Source: Rubrivivax sp. (GTDB lineage Bacteria; Pseudomonadota; Gammaproteobacteria; Burkholderiales; Burkholderiaceae). Taken from it: DNA of 7,510 nucleotides. The translations under genes and the position numbers were made by a program. The DNA lies in the NCBI GenBank assembly GCA_004211235.1, contig SEEY01000174.1, positions 1 through 7,510 of the forward strand, written 5' to 3'. The notes beneath the pieces are model-generated. The model saw only the letters and a list, made by a program, of their open reading frames with translations. It was not told the DNA's origin and made no database searches. Below, piece by piece: positions 1 through 6,725 of the stretch (position 1 is the stretch's first letter; the number at the start of each line of letters is the position of its first letter).

Positions 1-164
1 TGCCGGGCGTCATCTACGACCGCGCCCGGCTGCGTGCCGGCGACGTCATCCCCGGCCCGGCCGTCGTCTGCGAGATGGACTCCACGACGGTGATCCTGGC
101 CGAGCACGTCGGCACCGTGGACGCCTTCGGCAACATCCTGATCAACCCCGCTCAGCAAGCCTGA
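1..164 (+). CDS. HyuA-type subunit (hydantoinase/oxoprolinase/acetone carboxylase beta family), 3' end only
   Basis: Only the last 53 codons are inside the window; the readable frame begins at base 3 and ends at TGA 162-164. The peptide reads LRAGDVIPGPAVVCEMDSTT and then VILAEHVGTVDAFGNILI, which matches the C-terminal beta-rich end of the HyuA/5-oxoprolinase A family (usual form: GPAIIEEYDSTTVV followed by VDAYGNL). In the family, the N-terminal part of this roughly 700-residue subunit has an actin-like ATPase fold and activates the substrate for the HyuB partner. That part lies upstream of the window and cannot be checked. The complete HyuB gene starts 18 bases after this stop, which is the usual A-B order and supports the call. 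The specific substrate is unknown; the family includes N-methylhydantoinase, 5-oxoprolinase, acetone and acetophenone carboxylases and caprolactamase. Confidence 0.88.
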   Translation, partial: PGVIYDRARLRAGDVIPGPAVVCEMDSTTVILAEHVGTVDAFGNILINPAQQA

Positions 165-182
165 ACACCGGAGTTAGCGAAC

Positions 183-2078
183 ATGCCTGCACGCATCATC
201 GAAACCGCCACCACGCCGCTGGGCGGCGCCACGGTCGACCCCATCACGCTGGACATCATCGAGAACGCGCTGCGCAATGCCCGCGTCGAGATGGACGCGA
301 CGCTGTTCCGCACCGCGCTGTCGCCGGGCATCCGCGAGCAGGGCGACGCCTTCCCGCTGATCGCCGACCGGCACGGCCGCATGGTCGTCGGCCAGTTCGG
401 CTCCTTCATCGACGGCTTCCTGCGCAACTACGACGGCGAGATCGAGGACGGCGACGTCATCTTCCTGAACGACCCGTATTCCTGCGAAGGCGCCATCAGC
501 CACCTGAACGACCAGCTGGTCATCCTGCCGGTGTTCCGCAAGGGCCGGCTGATGGCCTGGGCGGCGATGTTCGGCCACATGACCGACGTCGGCGGCAAGG
601 TGCCGGGTTCGCTGCCGACCGACGCGACCAGCATCTTCGAAGAGGGCTTTCGCCTGCCGCCGGTCAAGCTCTACCGCAAGGGTGAGTTGCAGGAGGACAT
701 CGTCCGCATCAACGTCAACCAGTCGCGCATGCCCGAGTGGTGCAAGGCCGATTTGCATGCGCTGGTGGCGTCCTGCCGCGTGGCGGCGCGGCGCATCGAC
801 GAGATGTGCGAGCGCTTCGGCGACGAGGTCTTCGACACCGCCACGCAGGAGCTGCTGGCGCGCAACCACCGCGCGATGAAGCACCTGATCGGCACGCAGA
901 TCGGCGAGGCGCCGGTGTCCTTCGAGGACTACCTCTGCGACGACGGTCGGGGCTTCGGCCCGTTCAAGATCAAGTGCACGATGTGGCGCGAGGGCGAGCG
1001 CGTCATCCTCGACTTCGCCGGCACCGATCCGCAGTCCACCTCCTCGATCAACTACCTGTTGAACGAGAACATGTTCAAGATGTTCTTCGGCATCTACATG
1101 ATCATGGTGTTCGACCCGCAGGTGCTGTTCAACGACGGCTTCTACGACCTGGTCGACGTGCGCATCCCCGAGGGCTCGCTGCTCAAGCCGAAGTTCCCCG
1201 CCGCGCTGAGCTGCCGCACCCACGCGCTGGGCCGCATCTTCGACGTGCTGGGCGCGCTGCTCGGCCAGAAGACGCCGGAGTTCCTGTGCGCAGCCGGCTT
1301 CTCGTCCAGCCCGCACCTGATGTTCTCGGGCCATCGCGCCAACGACGACGGCAGCCAGGGTGACTGGTTCCAGCTCTTCCAGATCGGCTTTGGCGGCATC
1401 CCCGGCCGGCCCTTCGGCGACGGGGCCGACGGCCACTCGCTGTGGCCCGGTTTCACCAACGTGCCCAACGAGTTCCTGGAGCGCTATTTCCCGATGGTCA
1501 TCGAGCGCTACGAGACCGTGCCCGACTCCGGTGGCGCGGGCAAGTTCCGAGGCGGCAACGGCATCCTGATGACCTACCGCTTCACCGAGGCCGGCAACAT
1601 TTCCATCCACGACGACCGCTGGTTCATCCCGCCCTGGGGCGTCAACGGCGGCCAGCCGGCGCAGCGCTCGTTCAAGACGCTGCAGCGCGTCGACGGCAGC
1701 GACTGTTCGCTGCCCGCCAAGTGCGACTCCATTGCCGTGCAGGCCGGTGACCAGCTGCACTTCGTCACCTGGGGTGCCGGAGGCTGGGGCGACCCGCTGG
1801 AACGCGAGGCCGAGACGGTGGCGCTGGAAGTGCGCCGCGGCCTCGTCACGGCCGAAGGCGCGCGCAGCTACGGCGTCGTCATCACGCCCGCGCTGACGGT
1901 GGACGAGGCAGCGACCGCTGCGCTGCGCGCCGACCTGCGCGCCAGCCGCGCCCCGCTGGCCGTGTTCGACCGTGGCCCCGACCTGGCCACGCTGCGCGAG
2001 AACTGCCTGGCCGAGACTGGCCTGCCGGCACCCAAGCCACCGGTGTGGCCCGGCCGGCGCAGCGCCGTCACGGCATGA
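183..2078 (+). CDS. HyuB-type subunit (hydantoinase B/oxoprolinase B/acetone carboxylase alpha family)
   Basis: This 631-residue cytoplasmic protein (no signal peptide) is the partner of the HyuA fragment upstream. Together such pairs perform ATP-dependent cleavage of cyclic amides or carboxylation of ketones. The N-terminus has the family signature DPITLDIIENALRNARVEM (19-37) with LFRTALSPGIRE following. The metal-site region shows NDPYS (96-100), H107-x-x-D110 and GHMTDVGG with H132. The H-x-x-D plus downstream His layout matches, from memory, the Mn ligands of acetone carboxylase. A glycine-rich block DSGGAGKFRGGNGI lies near residues 448-461, and the usual C-terminal GGWGDPLER motif is followed by about 80 extra residues. 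The length is somewhat greater than the common 520-600. ATG 183 is chosen because GGAG at 170-173 sits 9 bases upstream and the family homology starts soon after. The stop overlaps the next start in ATGA. Family membership is secure; the substrate is not. Acetophenone-carboxylase-like or oxoprolinase-like roles are equally open. Confidence 0.92.
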   Translation: MPARIIETATTPLGGATVDPITLDIIENALRNARVEMDATLFRTALSPGIREQGDAFPLIADRHGRMVVGQFGSFIDGFLRNYDGEIEDGDVIFLNDPYSCEGAISHLNDQLVILPVFRKGRLMAWAAMFGHMTDVGGKVPGSLPTDATSIFEEGFRLPPVKLYRKGELQEDIVRINVNQSRMPEWCKADLHALVASCRVAARRIDEMCERFGDEVFDTATQELLARNHRAMKHLIGTQIGEAPVSFEDYLCDDGRGFGPFKIKCTMWREGERVILDFAGTDPQSTSSINYLLNENMFKMFFGIYMIMVFDPQVLFNDGFYDLVDVRIPEGSLLKPKFPAALSCRTHALGRIFDVLGALLGQKTPEFLCAAGFSSSPHLMFSGHRANDDGSQGDWFQLFQIGFGGIPGRPFGDGADGHSLWPGFTNVPNEFLERYFPMVIERYETVPDSGGAGKFRGGNGILMTYRFTEAGNISIHDDRWFIPPWGVNGGQPAQRSFKTLQRVDGSDCSLPAKCDSIAVQAGDQLHFVTWGAGGWGDPLEREAETVALEVRRGLVTAEGARSYGVVITPALTVDEAATAALRADLRASRAPLAVFDRGPDLATLRENCLAETGLPAPKPPVWPGRRSAVTA

Positions 2079-4225
2079 ACGCTGCCGTCACCCGCCGCCG
2101 GTTCATCAGCCTGGCCGGCGCGGGTGCCGGCCTGGTGCTGGGGCTGCCGGCCGAGTCTGTGGAACCGTCAGCTGCGGCCGGTCTGAGCCAGCCCTTCGTG
2201 CGCATCGCGCCCAGCGGCGAGATCACCATCCTGATCAAGCATCTGGAGATGGGGCAGGGCGTGTCGACCGGCCTGGCCACCATCCTGGCCGAGGAGCTGG
2301 ACGCCGACTGGACCCGCGTGCGCAGCGAGCCCGCGCCCTTCAACCCGGCGCTGTACAAGCACACGCTGTTCGGCCTGCAGACCACCGGTGGCTCCACCTC
2401 GGTGGCCAACAGCTGGCAGCAATTGCGCGAGGCCGGCGCGGTGGCGCGCGCCATGCTCCTGCAGGCGGCGGCGCAGCGCTGGGGCGTGCCCGTGGCCGAG
2501 CTGACGGCGCACCGTGGCCGCGTGATGCATGGCGCCACCGGCCGGCAACTGGCCTATGGCGACTTGGCCGAGGCCGCCGCCAAGCTGCCCGTGCCCAGCG
2601 GCGTGCCGCTGAAGTCCCGCGCCGCCTACACCCTCATCGGCGGCGAGCGCGGCCGGCTGGGTTCCGCCGACATGTCGCGCGGCGCCGTCACCTACGGCAT
2701 CGACATCCAGCGGCCCGGCCAGCGCATCGCCGTGCTCCAGCGCTCGCCGCGTTTCGGCGGCATCGTGCGGACGGTCGACGCTACCGCCACGCTGGCCCTG
2801 CCCGGCGTGCGCGCCGTGCACCGGCTGCCGCAGGGCGTGGCCGTGGTGGCCGACAACAGCTGGGTCGCCATCCAGGGCCGCGCGCTGCTCAAGATCGAGT
2901 GGGACGACAGCCAGGCCGAGACCCGTTCCACACCCGAGCTGAAGGCCAAGTTCAGGCGCCTGGCCGCCGCCGGCAATCCTGGCATCGACGCCCTCGTGCG
3001 TGGCGATGCGGCCCAGGCGCTGGCAGGCGCCGCCCAGGTGCTGAGCGCGGACTTCGAGCTGCCCTACCTGGCCCATCAACCGATGGAGCCGCTGGCCGCC
3101 GTGGGCGAGCTGCGCGACGGCCGCTGCGAGATCTGGGCCGGCTGCCAGAACCCCAGCGCCGACCACCGCGCGGCCGTGCGCATCCTCGGGCTGCCGGCCG
3201 ACAAGGTCACGCTGCACCTGCTGCCCTCGGGCGGCAGCTTCGGCCGCCGCGCCACCTTCAGCGCGGACTGGATCAGCGAGCTGGCCGAGCTGCTGCGCGC
3301 CCAGGCGGCGGCCGGCGACACGCGCCCCGTCAAGCTGATGTGGACCCGCGAGGACGACATCACCGGCGGCTACTACCGACCGATGAGCCTGCACCGGCTG
3401 CGCGCCGGGCTGGATGCGCACGGCCGGCTGCTGGCCGTGGAGCAGACCATCGTCGCGCAGTCGTTCTCGCCGAGCATGCTCAAGCCCGGCGTGCCGGCCC
3501 GGCCCGACCCCTTCGTCACCGAAGGCCAGCTGGCCGAGGGCTACGCGGTGCCGCATGCGCGCACGCGCTGGGTCAAGCCCGACGTCGGCGTGCCGGTGCA
3601 CACCTACCGCGCACTCGGCTACAACCACACCACCTTCAGCAAGGAGGTGATGATGGACGAGCTGGCGCGCGCCGCCGGGCAGGATGCGCTGGCCTTCCGC
3701 CTCGCCCACCTCGGTGCCCATCCGCGCCACGCCGCCGCGCTCCGGCTGGCGGCCGAGCGCGCCGGCTGGGGCCAGGCCTTGCCACCCGGCAGAGCCCTCG
3801 GGCTAGCCGTGCAGGAGGCCTACAAGACCGTCGTTGCCCAGGTCGCGCAGGTGCGCATCGAGCAGGGCCAGATCGTCGTCGAGCGCGTGGTCTGTGTGGT
3901 GGACTGCGGCGTCGTCATCAACCCCGGCACCCTGCGTGCGCAGATGGAAGGCGGCATCGCCTTCGGCCTCAGCGCGGTGCTGCACAACGAGCTGACGCTG
4001 GACGGTGGCCGTGTGCAGCAGAGCAACTTCCATGACGCCGCCGTGCTGCGCCTGCACGAGATGCCCGTCATCGACGTGCACGGCATCGCTAGCGACGCCG
4101 CGCCCACCGGCATCGGCGAGCCGGGCAGCGTGCCCATCCTGGCCGCCGTGGCAAACGCCGTGGCGCGCCTGACAGGCAAGCCGGTGCGCTCGCTGCCCAT
4201 CCGGCTCGAAAAGGCCACCTCCTGA
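2075..4225 (+). CDS. Tat-exported molybdopterin-binding large subunit, isoquinoline 1-oxidoreductase beta (IorB) type
   Basis: This 716-residue xanthine-oxidase-family large subunit carries the molybdenum cofactor and would hydroxylate an N-heteroaromatic ring or oxidise an aldehyde with water, passing electrons to a [2Fe-2S] subunit and usually a cytochrome. The N-terminus TRRRFI (6-11) followed by a hydrophobic Ala/Gly/Leu stretch to about residue 25 is a twin-arginine signal, so the protein should be exported folded. Cofactor-pocket motifs are in order: EMGQGV (58-63), TGGSTSV (104-110), GGSFGRR (386-392), WTREDD, YRALGYNHTTF (511-521), RAQMEGGIAFGL, QQSNFHD, and GIGEPGS with the presumed catalytic Glu682. 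Length is slightly under the usual 730-780, with no missing motif. ATG 2075 is preferred over an in-frame GTG at 2045 because it gives the ATGA overlap with hyuB and a normal Tat signal. There is no clear ribosome binding site, which suits translational coupling. No small subunit is present in the window. Confidence 0.9.
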   Translation: MNAAVTRRRFISLAGAGAGLVLGLPAESVEPSAAAGLSQPFVRIAPSGEITILIKHLEMGQGVSTGLATILAEELDADWTRVRSEPAPFNPALYKHTLFGLQTTGGSTSVANSWQQLREAGAVARAMLLQAAAQRWGVPVAELTAHRGRVMHGATGRQLAYGDLAEAAAKLPVPSGVPLKSRAAYTLIGGERGRLGSADMSRGAVTYGIDIQRPGQRIAVLQRSPRFGGIVRTVDATATLALPGVRAVHRLPQGVAVVADNSWVAIQGRALLKIEWDDSQAETRSTPELKAKFRRLAAAGNPGIDALVRGDAAQALAGAAQVLSADFELPYLAHQPMEPLAAVGELRDGRCEIWAGCQNPSADHRAAVRILGLPADKVTLHLLPSGGSFGRRATFSADWISELAELLRAQAAAGDTRPVKLMWTREDDITGGYYRPMSLHRLRAGLDAHGRLLAVEQTIVAQSFSPSMLKPGVPARPDPFVTEGQLAEGYAVPHARTRWVKPDVGVPVHTYRALGYNHTTFSKEVMMDELARAAGQDALAFRLAHLGAHPRHAAALRLAAERAGWGQALPPGRALGLAVQEAYKTVVAQVAQVRIEQGQIVVERVVCVVDCGVVINPGTLRAQMEGGIAFGLSAVLHNELTLDGGRVQQSNFHDAAVLRLHEMPVIDVHGIASDAAPTGIGEPGSVPILAAVANAVARLTGKPVRSLPIRLEKATS

Positions 4226-5247
4226 TGATCAAAGCCTATGAAATCGGCCCTCAGCAGGGGCTGGCCGGCCTGCGCGCGGTGCGCCGCCGCCCCGCGGCGC
4301 CCGGCCCCGGCCAGGTGCTGGTGCGCCTGCGCGCCGCCTGCCTGAACCATCGCGACCTGCTGGTGCTGCAGGGCCGCTACGGCCCGCTGCGGCCCGAGAC
4401 ACGCATCCCGCTGTCCGACGGCGTCGGCGAAGTCATCGCGCTGGGGGCCGACTGCGGCGAACTGGCCCTGCGCGAGCGCGTCGTCTGCCCCCACTTCGTC
4501 AACTGGCTCGATGGCGAATTCGATCCGCGCATCTTTGCGGCCGACCTCGGCACCTCGCTCGACGGCTGGCTCGCCGAGACACTGCTGCTGCCTGCGTCCG
4601 CGCTCATCACCGTGCCCGATGCACTCAGCGATGCGCAAGCCGCGCCGCTCTGCGCGGCGGGGCTGACGGCCTGGCATGCGCTGGTGGAGTTGGGCCGAGT
4701 GCGGGCCGGCGACCTGGTGCTGACGCTCGGCACCGGCGGCGTGTCCATCTTTGCGCTGCAACTGGCCAGGATGCACGGCGCACGCGTCGCCATCACCTCG
4801 TCCAGCGATGCCAAGCTCGACCTGGCCCGCGAGCTGGGGGCCGACATCACCGTCAACTACCGCACCCATCCCGACTGGGCCGCCGAGTTGCTGCGCGCCA
4901 GCGGCGCGCAGGGCGCCGACATCATCCTGGAGACGGGCGGGCTGGCCACGCTGCCGGCGTCCATCGACGCCGCCGCGCCGAATGCCCGCATCGCCGTCAT
5001 CGGCGCACTGGGCGGCCATGGCGCCACCAGCCTGCCCAACTTCACCACGCTGGTACTGAAGAACCTCGTGCTCAAGGGCATCACCTCAGGCAGCCGCAGC
5101 ATGCTGCAGCGTCTGGTGCGCGCGGCCGCCGCCAACGGGCTGGCGCCGGTCATCGATTGCGAATTCGGCTTCGAGGAAGTGGCCGCGGCCTATGCCCATC
5201 TGCAGGCCGCAGAGCACCTCGGCAAGGTGCTGATCCGCGCCGGCTGA
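4225..5247 (+). CDS. Zinc-independent MDR-family NAD(P)-dependent oxidoreductase (quinone oxidoreductase-like)
   Basis: This 340-residue cytoplasmic protein has the medium-chain dehydrogenase/reductase layout: an N-terminal GroES-like domain with APGPGQVLVRLRAACLNHRD (25-44) and a Rossmann domain with TLGTGGVSIFALQLA around residues 167-181. This is followed by SSSDAKLDLARELGAD (nucleotide-specificity loop) and the usual C-terminal HLGKVLI. The catalytic-zinc Cys is replaced (NHRD at 41-44), and the four-cysteine structural zinc lobe is absent, so it should act as a zinc-free reductase or dehydrogenase. The motif GTGGVS is typical of the bacterial subgroup usually labelled NAD(P)-dependent alcohol dehydrogenase. 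The start ATG shares its A with the TGA stop of the preceding gene (TGATG), so translation is coupled; AAAAGG at 4209-4214 may serve as a weak ribosome binding site. By position it probably reduces or oxidises an intermediate of the operon's pathway. The exact reaction is unknown. Confidence 0.88.
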   Translation: MIKAYEIGPQQGLAGLRAVRRRPAAPGPGQVLVRLRAACLNHRDLLVLQGRYGPLRPETRIPLSDGVGEVIALGADCGELALRERVVCPHFVNWLDGEFDPRIFAADLGTSLDGWLAETLLLPASALITVPDALSDAQAAPLCAAGLTAWHALVELGRVRAGDLVLTLGTGGVSIFALQLARMHGARVAITSSSDAKLDLARELGADITVNYRTHPDWAAELLRASGAQGADIILETGGLATLPASIDAAAPNARIAVIGALGGHGATSLPNFTTLVLKNLVLKGITSGSRSMLQRLVRAAAANGLAPVIDCEFGFEEVAAAYAHLQAAEHLGKVLIRAG

Positions 5248-5271
5248 GCGCCCACATTCGCAGGTCGAACA

Positions 5272-5308
5272 GGCGTTGCCGCCGAGCGGCAAGGTGGCGT
5301 TGCAACGC
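5272..5308. repeat. Hairpin plus 12-bp palindrome in the gap after the operon
   Basis: Within the 109-base gap between the MDR gene and the membrane-protein gene, TTGCCGC (5276-5282) and GCGGCAA (5286-5292) form a perfect 7-bp stem with a CGA loop. Just after it, GCGTTGCAACGC (5297-5308) is a perfect palindrome. The octamer GGCGTTGC occurs twice, at 5272-5279 and 5296-5303, 24 bases apart. No T-run follows, so it is not a standard intrinsic terminator. It could be an mRNA 3' structure, an attenuating hairpin or a regulator-binding site for the membrane-protein gene. The structure is seen directly; its role is not known. Confidence 0.4.
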
Positions 5309-5356
5309 TGATCATGAAGGCCGAGTCGCACTCATCCTTCAATAGAAAGCAATCGT

Positions 5357-6037
5357 ATGGAATTCAATGAACTGGCCGTGCTGCGATGGGTCCACATCGT
5401 CTGCATGGTGTATTGGCTGGGCGGCGAATGGGGCATCTTCAATCTCTCACGGCACATCGTGAACCGCCAGCTGCCGATGGAGGAGCGCCGCCGCCACATG
5501 GAGACGGCCTACCGCATCGACATCCTCGCCCGCTCCGGCATCATCCTGCTGCTGCCGCTGGGCCTGCACATGGGCCATTTCTGGGGCACGCAGCCATTGG
5601 GCGGCGCCTGGCTGGCGGGCATGTGGGTGGTGGCGCTGAGCTGGCTCGGCCTGTGCCTGGCAGCCTTCTTCTTCCGCGAGAGCGACACCGGCATTCGCCT
5701 GACCATGCTCGACGAGCGCGTGCGCTTCGTGCTGATCCCGGTGCTGGCCGTCTGCGCCATCAGCTCGCTGCTGGGCCACGGCCCGTTCGCTGCGGAGCCG
5801 GGCCAGAAGTGGTATTCGGTGAAAGTGTTCCTCTACTCCGGCACGCTGGTCATCGGCCTGTACCTGCGCTTTGTGATGCGCGAATGGACCATGATGTTCC
5901 GCGAGCTGGCCAAGGGGCCTAACCCCAAGGTCGAGGCGACGCTGGAGCGCTCGCTGCGCATCAGCCGCTTCATCGCCTACTGCTACTGGGTGATCATCCT
6001 GTCGGTGGCCTTCATGGGGGCGGTCAAGCCGTTCTGA
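5357..6037 (+). CDS. Six-helix inner-membrane protein, CopD/HemJ-like
   Basis: This 226-residue protein has about six predicted transmembrane segments (roughly residues 8-30, 57-75, 84-106, 124-140, 155-174, 202-223). TM1 contains H13 in LRWVHIVCMVYWLGGEWGIF. A transmembrane His followed by a W-x-G-G-type turn is the look of the CopD, DUF2214 and HemJ groups of small integral membrane proteins, some of which bind haem or copper. Further histidines H71 and H74 lie at the end of TM2, and a KWYSVKVFLYSG segment opens TM5. The start ATG 5357 has AGAAAG at 5344-5349, seven bases upstream. It is on the operon's strand but separated by 109 bases with hairpins, so it may be read through from the operon or be independent. 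A redox or haem link to the upstream hydroxylase is only a guess. The exact family is not certain. Confidence 0.8.
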   Translation: MEFNELAVLRWVHIVCMVYWLGGEWGIFNLSRHIVNRQLPMEERRRHMETAYRIDILARSGIILLLPLGLHMGHFWGTQPLGGAWLAGMWVVALSWLGLCLAAFFFRESDTGIRLTMLDERVRFVLIPVLAVCAISSLLGHGPFAAEPGQKWYSVKVFLYSGTLVIGLYLRFVMREWTMMFRELAKGPNPKVEATLERSLRISRFIAYCYWVIILSVAFMGAVKPF

Positions 6038-6067
6038 AGCGGCGCGAGGTTCGCGACCGTTGACTGG

Positions 6068-6095
6068 AAAGGGAGCCGGGGCTCCCTTTTTTCTT
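6068..6095 (+). terminator. Rho-independent terminator after the membrane-protein gene
   Basis: GGGAGCC (6071-6077) pairs with GGCTCCC (6080-6086) around a two-base loop, extended outward by AAA/TTT pairs (6068-6070 with 6087-6089). The stem runs into six Ts (6087-6092) and then CTT. It lies 30 bases after the stop at 6037 and is preceded by a small CGCGA/TCGCG hairpin (6043-6055). The T-tract is on the + strand side, so it ends transcription of the membrane-protein gene and anything reading in from the operon. On the - strand only three Ts follow the stem, so it would be weak for the convergent gene. Confidence 0.9.
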
Positions 6096-6160
6096 GCGAC
6101 AAGGCATGTTCTCAGACGACGCAGGTCGCTCGCGCCCGTGCTTGTCGATCAGCCACGGCC

Positions 6161-6216
6161 ACTGGATGTTCGATGGCCCGCAAGCGCGCCAGGCGCTCGC
6201 TGCATCGAACGCCAGT
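6161..6216 (-). other. Imperfect 56-base stem-loop abutting the DUF1993 stop codon
   Basis: Three nested complementary arms can be read: ACTGG (6161-6165) with CCAGT (6212-6216), TTCGATG (6169-6175) with CATCGAA (6203-6209), and GCAAGCGC (6180-6187) with GCGCTCGC (6193-6200, one mismatch), around the loop GCCAG. The outer arm touches the first base of the DUF1993 stop codon (TGA on the - strand, 6216-6218). On that strand there is no T-run after it, so it is not a classical terminator. It may protect the mRNA 3' end or work with Rho. Only the base pairing is observed. Confidence 0.4.
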
Positions 6217-6725
6217 CAATAGACGCCCATGTAGTCACGCTTGCCGATGACGATCCCGTTGTGGCGCAGGATGGCATAAGCAGTGGTCACATGAAAGAAG
6301 AACTGCGGCAGGCCGTAGTTGGCCAGATAGGTTTGACCGATCAGCCGCTTCTCCTTGGGTGTGCCGGGACGCAAGACGATCTCCCTGCTTTCGCTGCCTT
6401 CGAACTGCGCGGCGCTCAGGCCCTCCAGAAAACTCACCGTCTGGGCCAACAGGGCGTCAAGATCGGCAAAGCTCTTCTGCTGTCCCTCCTGGGCGGGGGG
6501 CTCGATACCCGCCAGGCGCGCCGATACGCCGCGCGCGAAGTCGGCCGCGATCTGCACCTGCTTGGTCAACGCAAACATGTCCGGATACAGCCGCGCCTGC
6601 AGCAAGGCGTCGGGCTCGATCGAGTGGGCCGACGCATGCGTACTCGCCTGCGCCAGTTCGGCTTTCAGCGCCGTCAGCATTTGTTTGAAGACGGGAACGG
6701 CGAAGGTATACATCGGGCTGGTCAT
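6216..6725 (-). CDS. DUF1993 domain-containing protein
   Basis: This 169-residue soluble protein matches DUF1993 along its whole length. Conserved blocks visible are the N-terminal MYTFAVPVFKQMLTALKAEL (5-24), ARLYPDMFALTKQVQIAADF (44-63) with ARLAG shortly after, and the C-terminal LPQFFFHVTTAYAILRHNGI (139-158) followed by GKRDYMG. The length is normal for the family. DUF1993 is predicted to be an all-helical DinB-like bundle; no enzymatic role is established, and the protein is often annotated only as hypothetical. The ATG (6723-6725) is preceded on the - strand by AAGGAA (6731-6736) with a five-base spacer, which supports this start. It is transcribed towards the membrane-protein gene and away from the SDR remnant, so it is its own transcription unit. 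It has no evident link to the upstream operon. Confidence 0.93.
   Translation of the reverse strand: MTSPMYTFAVPVFKQMLTALKAELAQASTHASAHSIEPDALLQARLYPDMFALTKQVQIAADFARGVSARLAGIEPPAQEGQQKSFADLDALLAQTVSFLEGLSAAQFEGSESREIVLRPGTPKEKRLIGQTYLANYGLPQFFFHVTTAYAILRHNGIVIGKRDYMGVY

Noticed and set aside
174..1760. 528-codon open frame on the - strand opposite hyuB
   Set aside because: It lies fully antisense to a gene with clear family motifs. The translation is rich in His, Ala, Val, Arg and Glu without any recognisable domain, a common result of strong GC bias in the third codon position.
2045..2074. Upstream GTG start adding 10 residues to the IorB-type protein
   Set aside because: It would place extra residues before the Tat motif and overlap hyuB by 34 bases. 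The ATG at 2075 gives the standard ATGA overlap and a normal Tat signal.
2168..3730. 520-codon open frame on the - strand opposite the IorB-type gene
   Set aside because: Same cause: antisense, with no domain and a composition unlike real proteins. The 399-codon - strand frame at 3820-5019 is rejected for the same reason.
1972..4035. 687-codon open frame on the + strand, shifted relative to the IorB-type gene
   Set aside because: The product is Arg/Ala/Pro/Gly-rich and low in hydrophobic residues, while the other frame carries all the molybdopterin-binding motifs. It is a GC-driven shadow.
6068..6089. Bidirectional terminator serving the DUF1993 gene too
   Set aside because: On the - strand the stem is followed by only three Ts, and it is about 125 bases beyond the stop, so strong termination in that direction is not supported.
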